DNA from: an uncultured Ruminococcus sp.
GTDB lineage: Bacteria; Bacillota; Clostridia; Oscillospirales; Acutalibacteraceae
Direction of reading: 5' to 3'
DNA length: 64,000 nt
Assembly: GCA_902798755.1 (NCBI GenBank)
Contig: CADBYC010000024.1
Coordinates: 1 to 64,000, forward strand
Shown: positions 1 to 7,776 of the stretch, in pieces
Position numbering within the stretch: position 1 is the stretch's first letter
How the letters are laid out: each line of letters opens with the position of its first letter
The notes under the pieces: generated by a model
What the model was told of the DNA's origin: nothing
The model's database searches: none
Seen by the model: the letters and a program-made list of their open reading frames with translations, nothing else
Position numbers and translations under genes: made by a program

Positions 1-2
1 GG

Positions 3-86
3 GAGAAAGCAATAATGGATGCCGGAGAAAACAAGTGTGATTGGACTGATAAAAAATATATCGATCCTATTCTCAAATGTATTTAG
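3..86 (+). other. possible 3' end of an unidentified gene
   Basis: A frame is open from the window edge to a TAG at 84-86 (last residues about KKYIDPILKCI). It could be the tail of a gene starting outside the window or chance coding. The first ~340 bases are much more AT-rich than the following genes. No family can be assigned from 27 residues. Confidence 0.2.
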
Positions 87-122
87 CAACTTGTACTGAT
101 GAATTAACGAAGCGGAAAGAAA

Positions 123-263
123 ATGAAACGAATACCGAAAACTATCACCCTGCTACTCACCTTTATGAAAATCGGGCTGTTTACATTTGGCGGCGGTAGC
201 GTTGTGGTCAAAGATAATGAATGGGATCTTAACTTGTATAATGAATGGGACTCTTATACTTGA
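123..263 (+). pseudogene. chromate transporter (ChrA/CHR family) N-terminal remnant
   Basis: A 46-codon frame begins with MKRIPKTITLLLTFMKIG and contains LFTFGGG, the hallmark of the first CHR-domain helix. CHR proteins normally continue for about 170-400 residues; this frame leaves the family after GGGSVVV and stops at 261-263. The abnormal tail lies in an imperfect direct repeat (two copies of ATAATGAATGGGA about 26 bases apart), so a local duplication or deletion probably broke it. No remainder of the gene is recognisable before cysK. Transport function is unlikely; the family call rests on one short motif. Confidence 0.45.
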
Positions 264-355
264 TTTTGACAGAGAGCCGATAAGGGCTTTGACGGAATGA
301 CGGTCGACAAATCCGAGAGGCTTTCTATCGCGCAATATATTTGGAAGGTGATCGC

Positions 356-1285
356 ATGATTTACAGAAATGTGCTGGAGGCGGTGGGGCAGACTCCGCTG
401 ATCCGCTTGAACCGCATGCCCGAGCCGCGCAGCGCGGAGGTGCTGGTGAAGTTTGAGGCGCTGAACGTCGGCGGCTCGATCAAGACGCGTACCGCGCTGA
501 ACATGATCAACCACGCGGAGAAGAAGGGACTGCTGAAATACGACAGCATCATCGTTGAGCCGACCTCGGGCAATCAGGGCATCGGGTTGGCGCTGGTGGG
601 TGCGGTGAAGGGCTACAAGACCATCATCATCATGCCCGACTCCGTCAGCGTGGAGCGCAGGAAACTGATCAAGCACTACGGCGCGAAGGTCATGCTGATC
701 CACGACGCGGGTGATATCGGCGCGTGTATCGACGAGTGCCTGAAAACCGCCTTGAAGATGGCGGAGAAGGACCCGCGCGTATTCGTACCGCAGCAGTTTG
801 AGAATATCAATAATGTCAGAGCGCACAAGAAGTATACCGCGCTGGAGATCATGCAGCAGTGCGCCGATCATATCGACGGCTTCTGCTCGGGTATCGGCAC
901 GGGCGGCACCATCACGGGCATCGGCGAGGTGCTCAAGGCGCAGTATCCCGACATCGAGATCTGGGCGGTAGAGCCTGAGAACGCCGCGATCCTGGCGGGC
1001 GGTACTATCGGTACGCACTTGCAGATGGGTATCGGAGACGGGTTGATCCCTCCGATACTCAACAGGGAGATCTATGACCAGATCTATGTCGTGACGGACG
1101 AAGAGGCGATCGAGACCGCAAAGCGGCTGGCGCGTGAAGAGGGACTGATGTGCGGCATTTCCAGCGGCACCAACGTCGCGGCGGCGCTGAAGCTCGCGAA
1201 AAAGCTCGGACCGGGAAAGACGGTCGTCACCGTCCTGCCCGACACCGCCGAGCGTTACTTCTCCACGCCGCTCTTTGAGGAATAA
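356..1285 (+). CDS. cysK: O-acetylserine sulfhydrylase (cysteine synthase), PLP-dependent
   Basis: This 309-residue protein is a fold-type II PLP enzyme expected to make cysteine from O-acetylserine and sulfide in the cytoplasm. The PLP lysine lies in GGSIKTR (about residue 42), followed by the substrate loop EPTSGNQG (TSGNTG in textbook CysK), the phosphate-binding GTGGTITG near 180 and GISSGT near 270; it ends in the CysK-like AERYFSTPLF. ATG 356 is preferred over the TTG at 341 because GGAAGG lies seven bases upstream and the family starts at this point. It probably leads a short operon with the next two genes, ending at the terminator near 2690. The substrate-loop Thr-to-Gln change leaves a related beta-replacement activity possible. 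Confidence 0.85.
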   Translation: MIYRNVLEAVGQTPLIRLNRMPEPRSAEVLVKFEALNVGGSIKTRTALNMINHAEKKGLLKYDSIIVEPTSGNQGIGLALVGAVKGYKTIIIMPDSVSVERRKLIKHYGAKVMLIHDAGDIGACIDECLKTALKMAEKDPRVFVPQQFENINNVRAHKKYTALEIMQQCADHIDGFCSGIGTGGTITGIGEVLKAQYPDIEIWAVEPENAAILAGGTIGTHLQMGIGDGLIPPILNREIYDQIYVVTDEEAIETAKRLAREEGLMCGISSGTNVAAALKLAKKLGPGKTVVTVLPDTAERYFSTPLFEE

Positions 1286-1320
1286 GAAAACACATAAAAA
1301 GTCAGAACGGAGGAATCCCG

Positions 1321-2076
1321 ATGAAAATGATGATTAGAGTAATGGCGGTCATCTTGACCGTTGTGATGGCGGTCTCTGTACTTTCAGGCTGTGTCAATCA
1401 GAATACCGTGACAGCGACGCCCGATGAACTGTACTTTTCCGTACAGGAGGTGCGCGAGTCGCCGAAGTGGGTCACAGACTTAGAGGCGACCAAGGACGCT
1501 GAGCAGCTGATCGTTGTCGCGGGCGTAGACAAGACGACCGCGTATGTTACCATGCACGAAAAAGACGCGAACGGCAAGTGGCAGCAGATCATCGCGACCC
1601 CCGGCTTTATCGGTCTGGACGGCTTGGGCGACGCGAACATCAATGACTGCTACACCCCTGTCGGTACTTTCACGATCGACAAGGCGTTCGGTCTGGCGGA
1701 TGACCCCGGCTGTCAGATGGAATACACCAAGGTGGACGAGAACTACTATTGGTCGGGCGACGCGCGAGAGGGCAAGCACTTCAACGAGCTGGTCAACATC
1801 AAGGACGTTCCCGATCTCGATACCGAGAACAGCGAGCATATCGCTGATTTTGACTACGCGTATCAGTATGTGCTGAATATGGGCTACAACGCAGAGTGTG
1901 AGGAAGAAAAGGGCTTTGCGTTCTTCCTGCACTGCTTCAGAGTCAACCGCACCTACACGGGCGGCTGCGTCGGCGTGCCCGAGAACATCATGAAGTTCGT
2001 CATGCAGCATGTAAAGCCCGGCTGCAAGATCACGATCGATTCCCTTGAGCATATGAAGGGCGATCTGGACGCTTGA
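1321..2076 (+). CDS. lipoprotein with L,D-transpeptidase (YkuD-like) domain
   Basis: A 251-residue exported lipoprotein. A hydrophobic signal (residues 4-20) ends in the lipobox VLSGC, so Cys24 is probably lipidated. The C-terminal half carries an L,D-transpeptidase signature: TPVGTF near 115 and, around 205-222, a His in FFLHCF followed by TGGCVGVP holding the putative catalytic Cys. L,D-transpeptidases form 3-3 peptidoglycan cross-links or attach proteins to the wall. RBS GGAGG precedes ATG 1321. The gene follows cysK by 35 bases without a terminator and is followed closely by the Nudix gene. lgt, which lipidates such proteins, lies just downstream on the other strand. Confidence 0.75.
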   Translation: MKMMIRVMAVILTVVMAVSVLSGCVNQNTVTATPDELYFSVQEVRESPKWVTDLEATKDAEQLIVVAGVDKTTAYVTMHEKDANGKWQQIIATPGFIGLDGLGDANINDCYTPVGTFTIDKAFGLADDPGCQMEYTKVDENYYWSGDAREGKHFNELVNIKDVPDLDTENSEHIADFDYAYQYVLNMGYNAECEEEKGFAFFLHCFRVNRTYTGGCVGVPENIMKFVMQHVKPGCKITIDSLEHMKGDLDA

Positions 2077-2090
2077 TAAAGGTGAGCGGT

Positions 2091-2639
2091 ATGACGGATA
2101 AAGAATTGCGCTGGGAGATAGAGAGCACGAAGGAACTGCTGAAAACGCCTGTCTTTGACGTGCTCGAACAGCAGGAGATTACGCACAGCGGCTTGCGGGG
2201 CGACTATATCGCGATGGACGCGCCCGACTGGGTGCAGGTCATTGCCGAGGTGGACGGACAGTTCATCTTAGTGCGCCAGTGGCGGCACGCTTCACAGAGC
2301 ATGAGCACGGAATTCCCCGGCGGCGTGGTCGACAGGGGAGAGGACGCGGCGACAGCGGCGCGCAGAGAGCTGAGCGAGGAAACCGGCTTTAAGGCAGGCA
2401 GGCTGACACATTTGGGCTCTGTCAGCCCTAATCCCGCTCTGTTCAAAAATCAGTATCATGTGTATCTCGCGGAGGAGTTGGAGCCGACAGGGGAACAGCA
2501 TCTCGACGATGACGAGCTGCTGACCTATGAGCTCATGCCCGCCGAGCAGGTGATCGCGGAGTACGGCAGGGGAGAGTTTGCCCACGCCCTGATGGGCACG
2601 GCAATCGCGCTGTACTTACAGCATAAAAACAAGGCGTAA
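2091..2639 (+). CDS. Nudix hydrolase, ADP-ribose pyrophosphatase-like
   Basis: A 182-residue protein with a complete Nudix box near residues 78-100: GG, then E, then RRELSEETGF, matching G-x5-E-x7-REUxEExGU. The upstream strand (FILVRQWRH) and acidic C-terminal half resemble the ADP-ribose pyrophosphatase branch (NudF/YqkG), which hydrolyses ADP-ribose to AMP and ribose-5-phosphate using Mg2+. ATG 2091 has AAGGTGAG at good spacing; a TTG at 2073 overlaps the preceding stop and is less likely. It is the last gene of the cysK operon before a strong terminator. The exact substrate cannot be read from sequence. Confidence 0.85.
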   Translation: MTDKELRWEIESTKELLKTPVFDVLEQQEITHSGLRGDYIAMDAPDWVQVIAEVDGQFILVRQWRHASQSMSTEFPGGVVDRGEDAATAARRELSEETGFKAGRLTHLGSVSPNPALFKNQYHVYLAEELEPTGEQHLDDDELLTYELMPAEQVIAEYGRGEFAHALMGTAIALYLQHKNKA

Positions 2640-2668
2640 GCCATTTGACTATCATCAGGCATCAAAAC

Positions 2669-2697
2669 AGCCCGCGGGTCATTCCGCGGGCTTTCTT
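2669..2697. terminator. bidirectional terminator, Nudix gene and lgt
   Basis: AGCCCGCGG (2669-2677) pairs with CCGCGGGCT (2684-2692), followed by TTTCTT. It lies between convergent genes, so it can stop transcription from the cysK operon and possibly from lgt. Confidence 0.85.
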
Positions 2698-2700
2698 ATG

Positions 2701-3516
2701 TCATGGAGTTTCCTGAGTTTGTTGCTTCAGCTTTTTCGTTTTGATAGGCAATAGGATCAGGGCGAATATGAACAGGAGGATACTGAACCACTGGGAGGTG
2801 GACAGTCCGAAGAAGATACCGCGGTTGACGTCGCCGCGGAAGAACTCCGTGATGAAGCGAATCACGGGGTAGGTGAGCAGGTAGCAGTAGATCAGGCGGC
2901 TTGTCATCTTCTGCTTGCGGAACAATTGCAACAGAACGAAAAAGAGGATAAAGCAACACGCGCTCTCAACGAGCTGGATGGGGAAGCGGTTCACACCGTT
3001 GATGGCGGGGTTGATCGGGTTGTCGTGGACGGTGAACCCGAAGGGACTCTCTACGCCGTAGCAGCAGCCGCCGAAGAAGCACCCGATACGACCGAAGCCG
3101 TGGAACAGGGGGACGAGCACCGCGTAGATGTCCAGCAGATGATCGCGGTGGGCTTTGACGTCCTTCGCGAATTTTGTGTAGACGAGGATTCCGATCGCCG
3201 CGCCGATGAAGCCGCCGTAAAAGACAAAGCCGTTGAACGCTGCTTTGATACACGTCCACAGGCCGCTCCAGCCGATCTCGGAAAAATGAGAGAAGCCGTA
3301 GTACAGATAGCGGTAGTTGGTGGCGGCATAAAGCAGGCTCGCGCCGATCGTCATGCCGATACCCGCCGCGATCATCGTCAGGGCGAAGTCGTAGACGTCG
3401 ATATCGTAGCGGCGAATCAGCAGTCTGCCGACTAAAAAGCAGACGGCAAAGCCGACAGCCGCCATAATGCCGTAAAGCCCGATCTGCTTGCCGAAGATTT
3501 CAAATACAGGGAACAT
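2701..3516 (-). CDS. lgt: prolipoprotein diacylglyceryl transferase
   Basis: A 271-residue integral membrane enzyme that moves diacylglycerol from phosphatidylglycerol to the lipobox cysteine of prolipoproteins. About seven hydrophobic segments are visible, with the Lgt signature GRIGCFFGGCCYG near residues 143-155, the preceding LFHGFGR and a late RFITEFFRGD carrying conserved charged residues. The length is normal for Firmicutes Lgt. ATG 3516 follows AAGGAGAA. It appears monocistronic. Clients in this window include the lipoproteins at 1321 and 35834. Confidence 0.95.
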   Translation of the reverse strand: MFPVFEIFGKQIGLYGIMAAVGFAVCFLVGRLLIRRYDIDVYDFALTMIAAGIGMTIGASLLYAATNYRYLYYGFSHFSEIGWSGLWTCIKAAFNGFVFYGGFIGAAIGILVYTKFAKDVKAHRDHLLDIYAVLVPLFHGFGRIGCFFGGCCYGVESPFGFTVHDNPINPAINGVNRFPIQLVESACCFILFFVLLQLFRKQKMTSRLIYCYLLTYPVIRFITEFFRGDVNRGIFFGLSTSQWFSILLFIFALILLPIKTKKLKQQTQETP

Positions 3517-3577
3517 AGTTTTCTCCTTAAGTTGGACACATGATCGTATTTGTATCTCGCTGACACTCGATCAATTA

Positions 3578-3632
3578 TGCAATCCCTCCGTCTCGATCCC
3601 AATCGAGACACCTCCATTTAGCAAAGGGAGGC
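3578..3632. repeat. type C palindromic repeat, short copy
   Basis: CAATCCCTCCG, a TCTCG...CGAGA hairpin, CACCTCC, then a hairpin ending AAAGGGAGGCTG. The same order of modules (reverse strand) occurs at 26576-26620, where the hairpin stem is GGCAC/GTGCC. This is a single-ended copy without the opposite half. Confidence 0.6.
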
Positions 3633-3635
3633 TGT

Positions 3636-3671
3636 AAAAACAACGCAGCCGGCCGTAACGCACGACCGGCT
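3636..3671 (-). terminator. terminator of the DUF4190-like gene
   Basis: On the minus strand AGCCGG (3671-3666) and CCGGCT (3652-3647) form a hairpin followed by GCGTTGTTTTT. Confidence 0.7.
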
Positions 3672-3694
3672 GTGAAGCTTCAGAAAAACTGATT

Positions 3695-4054
3695 TTAGTT
3701 TACGGAAGAGCTGATCTGATCGAGAGCGCTGGAGAGCTGATTCGCAACCTCGGGATCGTTCGCAATCTGATTGGCAACAGCAGTGCCGGCAGCGAGCAGA
3801 ACGCCGCAGACGATGGTGCCGATGATGGAAAGAACCAGACCGATGATGGAAAGAATCAGACCTGCGGTAGCGATACCGTTCTTCTGACCGAGAGCCTTGT
3901 AGCTCTTCTGGGCGTTGATCGCAAGGATCAGACCGACGATTGCGCAGATGATACCGATGATGCCTAATACAAGACCCCACCAAGAGATGACGCAAGCAGC
4001 AATGCCTAAGACCAAGGAAGCGATCGCTAAGCCTTTCTTACCCTGTTGTTCCAT
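3695..4054 (-). CDS. small membrane protein, DUF4190-like
   Basis: A 119-residue protein with two hydrophobic blocks: residues 9-47 (LAIASLVLGIAACVISWWG and following helix) and 60-90, joined by a polar loop with KSYKALGQKNG. The C-terminal tail is polar and Asn/Ser/Gln-rich. The repeated G-I-x-S-L-x-L-G-I pattern in both halves is typical of DUF4190 proteins, whose function is unknown. RBS AGGAGG precedes ATG, a consensus promoter lies upstream and a terminator downstream, so it is a monocistronic unit. The family call is by pattern only. Confidence 0.7.
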   Translation of the reverse strand: MEQQGKKGLAIASLVLGIAACVISWWGLVLGIIGIICAIVGLILAINAQKSYKALGQKNGIATAGLILSIIGLVLSIIGTIVCGVLLAAGTAVANQIANDPEVANQLSSALDQISSSVN

Positions 4055-4118
4055 AGTAAAATCCTCCTTAAGATTTTGTAATATCGGTTTAATGCGTTAA
4101 TTCACTAAACCTGCTATC

Positions 4119-4147
4119 ATCATATCATATTATTTTGAATATTGCAA
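4119..4147 (-). promoter_or_regulatory. sigma-A promoter of the DUF4190-like gene
   Basis: Minus strand TTGCAA (4147-4142), 17-base spacer, TATGAT (4124-4119). Confidence 0.7.
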
Positions 4148-4366
4148 GGATAGGCGCGGTTTTTTGTGGATTTTGACCTAAAAGGCAAAGCCCTTTGCGG
4201 CTTGGGCAGGTCGTAATGGGTTGAAAAACGTATGATAGCCGCGTGATAAGAGAGATTTTTTGCCGATCAGGGAGCGGTATGCGAAATATATATGTGCAGG
4301 TTGCACAATAGTATTACTTTGTTTTTATATATTTGGTGGATTTTTGCGTCCGAGGGACGGTTTTTA

Positions 4367-4395
4367 TTGTGCCGTTGTTGAATTTGTTATATAAT
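4367..4395 (+). promoter_or_regulatory. sigma-A promoter of the EF-G paralogue
   Basis: TTGTGC (4367-4372), 17-base spacer, TATAAT (4390-4395). The leader to the TTG start is about 80 bases. The rest of the 4055-4482 gap (about 4150-4360) shows no gene or clear structure. Confidence 0.65.
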
Positions 4396-4482
4396 AAACT
4401 GGTAGCGGGTGAAAAAGCATTGGCTCTACCGCTTCACTATACCCGATAAAGGTACATAACACTCTTGAAAGGAGTTTTTTAA

Positions 4483-6555
4483 TTGAAACAGTACGACCCG
4501 AAACACATCATCAATATCGCTATGGCAGGTCATTCCGGCGCGGGCAAGACCTCTGTCGCCGAAGCGATGCTGTATCTTTCCAAGGCGAGCGACCGTTTGG
4601 GCAAGATCGCCGACGGCAACACCCAACTTGACTTTGACCCTGAGGAAATCCGCCGCAAGGTATCTATCGTTACCGCAGTGGCTCCCGTAGAGTGGAAGAA
4701 TACAAAGATCAACATCATCGACACCCCCGGACTGTTCGACTTTGAGGGCGGTCTGTTTGAGGGCTATCGCGCCGCTGAGACCGCGCTGATCGTCGTATCC
4801 GCGAAGGACGGCGTGAATGTCGGTACCGAAAAGGCTGTCAAGGCTGCCGATAAGGAAGGCCTCACCAAGATCTTCTTTGTCAACGGCGTATGCGACGAGG
4901 ACGCGCGCTTCTATCGCGTGCTCGAGGATCTGAAGGCTACCTTCGGTCCTTCCGTCTGCCCTGTCATCGTTCCGCATATCGAGAACGGTCAGGCGAACAC
5001 CTACATCAACCTGCTTGAGTACAAGGCTTACAAATATGACAGCAAGGGCAACGTCGCTCCCACCGCGATCATTCCCGAGATGGGCGACCGCTTTGAGGGA
5101 CTGCGCGAGGCGATCAAGGAAGCTGTCGCTGAGACCAGTGAAGAGCTGATGGAGAAGTTCTTCATGGAAGAGGAATTCACCCCCGAAGAGATCATCACCG
5201 GCGTATCGCAGGGCGTTAAAGACGGCACTCTGTGCCCCGTATTCTGCGGCGACGCTTCGACCACCTTCGGTATCGAGCAGTTCCTGAACAGCCTGACATG
5301 GCTGGCTCCCTCTGCCGCTGACAAGGGCGGCGAGACCGCTGTAGACGTTAACGGCGAGCCTGTCGAGATCGCCTGCAACGAGCAGGGCGCTACCGCGGCG
5401 ATCATCTTCAAGACCGTTGCCGACCCGTTCGTCGGCAAGCTGAGCTACTTCAAGGTCGTATCCGGCAAGGTATCCACCGATACGCCTCTCCTGAATATGC
5501 GCACCGGTAACCAGGAACGTATCACCAAGGTGCTCACCGTCCGCGGTAAGAAGCAGGAGGACGCTTCCGCTGTCGTCGCCGGCGATATCGGCGCGATCCC
5601 GAAGCTGACCTCCGCCAACACGGGCGACACCCTTTGCTCCCCGACCCGCAAGGTCATTCTCGACGGCATCGACTATCCCGCTCCCTCTTTCTCCATGGCG
5701 GTTTATCCGAAGAAGAAGGGCGAAGAGGATAAGGTCGCTCAGGGTCTGGCAAGACTGGCAGAAGAGGATCCCACCATCAAATTCAAGAACGACCCCGAGA
5801 CCAAGGAGCTCGTCATGTCCGGTATGGGCGAACAGCACCTCGACGTAGTCGTTACCAAGTTAAAGAGCAAGTTCAACGTAGAGGTTGAGTTAAAGCAGCC
5901 CAAGGTCGCTTATCGCGAGACCATTCGCGGCAAGTCCGACGTAGAAGGCAAGCACAAGAAGCAGTCCGGCGGTTCCGGTCAGTACGGCGACGTATGGATC
6001 AAGTTTGAGCCGTGCGACAGCGAGGGACTGGAGTTCGAGATCGCCGTCGTCGGCGGTTCCGTACCGAAGCAGTTCTTCCCCGCGGTCGAAAAGGGTCTGA
6101 TGGATTCCATCAAGAAGGGTCCGCTGGCAGGTTATCCTGTTGTCGGCGTCAAGGCGACTCTGTACGATGGTAAGTACCACCCCGTTGACTCCAACGAAAT
6201 GGCGTTCAAGACTGCCGCTCAGCTGGCGTTCAAGGCGGGTATTCCGCAGGCAAAGCCGACCCTGCTCGAGCCGGTAGGCACCCTCAAGGCGACCGTTCCG
6301 GACGCGAACATGGGCGATATCATGGGCGAGGTCAACAAGCGCAGAGGCCGCGTGCTCGGTATGAACGCAGGCGAGAGCGGCATGCAGATCGTCGAGGCTG
6401 AGGTCCCGATGGCTGAGATGGCTGACTTCTCCATCTTCATGCGCCAGTGCACCCAGGGTCGCGGCACCTTCACCTTTGAGTTCGAGCGCTATGAGGACGC
6501 TCCCGCTCAGGTAGCTCAGAAGGTCATCGAAGCGGCGAAGGCTGACGCGGAGTAA
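4483..6555 (+). CDS. elongation factor G paralogue with altered GTPase motifs
   Basis: This 690-residue protein follows EF-G across its length: G domain (1-270), domain II, and domains III-V ending in RGRVLGMNAGESG and QCTQGRGTFTFEF. It should act at the ribosome. The G motifs depart from canonical EF-G. G1 is GHSGAGKT (16-23) rather than AHIDAGKTT. The switch I Thr aligns with Ser61 in RKVSIVTA. G3 is DTPGL (80-84), so the catalytic His of DTPGH is Leu. G4 NKMD is replaced by NGVCD (134-138). These changes suggest weak or altered GTP hydrolysis and base specificity. The start is TTG 4483 behind GAAAGGAG. It is a single-gene unit, not in a str operon, so the housekeeping fusA is presumably elsewhere. 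Confidence 0.85.
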   Translation: MKQYDPKHIINIAMAGHSGAGKTSVAEAMLYLSKASDRLGKIADGNTQLDFDPEEIRRKVSIVTAVAPVEWKNTKINIIDTPGLFDFEGGLFEGYRAAETALIVVSAKDGVNVGTEKAVKAADKEGLTKIFFVNGVCDEDARFYRVLEDLKATFGPSVCPVIVPHIENGQANTYINLLEYKAYKYDSKGNVAPTAIIPEMGDRFEGLREAIKEAVAETSEELMEKFFMEEEFTPEEIITGVSQGVKDGTLCPVFCGDASTTFGIEQFLNSLTWLAPSAADKGGETAVDVNGEPVEIACNEQGATAAIIFKTVADPFVGKLSYFKVVSGKVSTDTPLLNMRTGNQERITKVLTVRGKKQEDASAVVAGDIGAIPKLTSANTGDTLCSPTRKVILDGIDYPAPSFSMAVYPKKKGEEDKVAQGLARLAEEDPTIKFKNDPETKELVMSGMGEQHLDVVVTKLKSKFNVEVELKQPKVAYRETIRGKSDVEGKHKKQSGGSGQYGDVWIKFEPCDSEGLEFEIAVVGGSVPKQFFPAVEKGLMDSIKKGPLAGYPVVGVKATLYDGKYHPVDSNEMAFKTAAQLAFKAGIPQAKPTLLEPVGTLKATVPDANMGDIMGEVNKRRGRVLGMNAGESGMQIVEAEVPMAEMADFSIFMRQCTQGRGTFTFEFERYEDAPAQVAQKVIEAAKADAE

Positions 6556-6642
6556 CGCGAAGCGTTTTTGTGTGTCTTTTGCGAAGTTGACGGTTTGTCG
6601 GCTTCACTGTAACGGCGTGTCAAAACTTCATCTATAACCAAT

Positions 6643-6674
6643 GCTCCCGAGGTTAAATACTTCGGGAGCTTTTG
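6643..6674 (+). terminator. terminator of the EF-G paralogue
   Basis: GCTCCCGA (6643-6650) pairs with TCGGGAGC (6662-6669), followed by TTTTG. Confidence 0.8.
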
Positions 6675-6690
6675 TATGCAAAAAAATATT

Positions 6691-6774
6691 TGACAAGAAA
6701 ACTTTGCAAAAACTATTGACAAGTAAACTTGGCAGTGCTATAATAGCACCATCAAATGACAAGTAAACTTGTCA
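6691..6774 (+). promoter_or_regulatory. promoter overlapped by three operator-like repeats
   Basis: TTGACA (6716-6721), 17-base spacer, TATAAT (6739-6744). Three related sites surround it: 6691-6708 TGACAAGAAAACTTTGCA, 6717-6734 TGACAAGTAAACTTGGCA overlapping the -35, and 6757-6774 TGACAAGTAAACTTGTCA, which is palindromic (TGACAAG/CTTGTCA). The arrangement suggests repression by the XRE protein encoded by the second gene. The region 6775-6950 is a leader without a recognisable gene. Confidence 0.7.
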
Positions 6775-6952
6775 AATGGTATCAGTGCGGTTGAGATTGC
6801 CACGGTTGAGGAGTTGTCCAAATCTTTGATTTGGCTGACAACTCCCATGCAAGGCTCTCCCAAGAAGCGGAACATATTATGCAAATGCTGATTGGCTGAG
6901 AGCTACTGCCGTCAAGCTCACTCGCAAAGACAATCAAAAAGGAGATGTTATC

Positions 6953-7279
6953 ATGAACAGAGAAGATATTTTGAAGAAAGCACAGGCGGAGAACCACGGC
7001 AAGGACTATGCCGATATCGAGGCGCGCTACAAGGGTGCATGGGCAGCGTACGTCATAGGTATTCTTCTTGTGATCATCGTCGACTGCGTAAACGGATTTG
7101 TTTTTCATAAGGTCAACCGCGGAATGGATTTTGTACTCTTTTCGATGGCGTTCGTCACGTTTCTCACCAAGTATATCCTGCTGAGAAAGCGGCACGAGCT
7201 TGTCGTTGCCATTATCTGGGGCGTTCTTGCGGCGTCGATGTTGACACTCTGGATCTTACAGCTTTGCGGAGTGATGTAA
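6953..7279 (+). CDS. small membrane protein (DUF6442-like) paired with an XRE regulator
   Basis: A 108-residue protein with a charged N-terminus (MNREDILKKAQAENHGKDY) and three hydrophobic segments, about residues 32-50, 60-77 and 83-104. It resembles the small membrane proteins (DUF6442 type) that sit next to short Cro/C1 regulators in Firmicutes. Function unknown. RBS AAAGGAG lies eight bases before ATG 6953, and the stop sits three bases before the start of the XRE gene, so the two are co-translated. Sensing or immunity roles would be guesses. Confidence 0.65.
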   Translation: MNREDILKKAQAENHGKDYADIEARYKGAWAAYVIGILLVIIVDCVNGFVFHKVNRGMDFVLFSMAFVTFLTKYILLRKRHELVVAIIWGVLAASMLTLWILQLCGVM

Positions 7280-7281
7280 TT

Positions 7282-7488
7282 ATGGACAATGCATTGGTAC
7301 TAAAGAACAACCTGCCCTCAATCCGTAAGGAAAAGGGTCTGTCGCAGAGTGACCTCGCAAAGATGGTCGGCGTATCGCGCAACACGATCAGCTCCATCGA
7401 GACCGGACAGTTCAATCCGACCGCCAAGCTCGCTCTGATCCTGTGTATCGCGCTGGATAAGAAATTTGAAGAGATATTTTACTTTTAG
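7282..7488 (+). CDS. short XRE/Cro-family transcriptional regulator
   Basis: A 68-residue protein that is nearly all helix-turn-helix: LPSIRKEKGLSQSDLAKMVG then VSRNTISSIETGQFNPTAKL, followed by the family ending ALDKKFEEIFYF. It resembles small YozG/YgzD-like regulators without a sensor domain. ATG 7282 is chosen (GGAGTGATG upstream) over a TTG at 7264 that overlaps the previous gene. It probably binds the TGACAAG/CTTGTCA sites upstream of the pair and represses its own operon. Confidence 0.85.
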   Translation: MDNALVLKNNLPSIRKEKGLSQSDLAKMVGVSRNTISSIETGQFNPTAKLALILCIALDKKFEEIFYF

Positions 7489-7495
7489 TTGATTT

Positions 7496-7610
7496 GTAGG
7501 GACGACCATTGGTCGTCCGGCATCGCAGATGCTTTTTCCCTTTCCCTCTTTCTAAGGTTTCCGCTTGATTCTACGCTCGTCATTCTCGGACGAGCAATGC
7601 TCGTCCCTAC
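7496..7610. repeat. type B palindromic repeat, copy 1
   Basis: The left end is GTAGGGACGACCATTGGTCG and the right end CGAGCAATGCTCGTCCCTAC, so the ends are inverted repeats and each is itself a hairpin. The ~70-base core encodes nothing recognisable. Related copies lie at 44684, 46915 and 52349. Confidence 0.8.
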
Positions 7611-7666
7611 GATGATGTTGCTGTCCTTTAGGAATAACTTCTTATCAAATATTTGCACAATAACAA

Positions 7667-7689
7667 AGCCCTCTCAATGTGAGAGGGCT
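7667..7689. terminator. terminator between the XRE gene and gpmI
   Basis: AGCCCTCTCA (7667-7676) pairs with TGAGAGGGCT (7680-7689). The flanking runs are short but it can serve both converging genes. Confidence 0.65.
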
Positions 7690-7776
7690 TAATTGATTGA
7701 TGCTGTTTTGACACGCCGTTGATATCCGTTAATGGAAGCGCTAACCTTTCAAATGGCGGAATAAAGACGCTGCGCG

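Noticed and set aside
6775..6950. Small coding gene in the leader of the first XRE cassette
   Set aside because: Short frames exist in several phases but none has an RBS or recognisable similarity.
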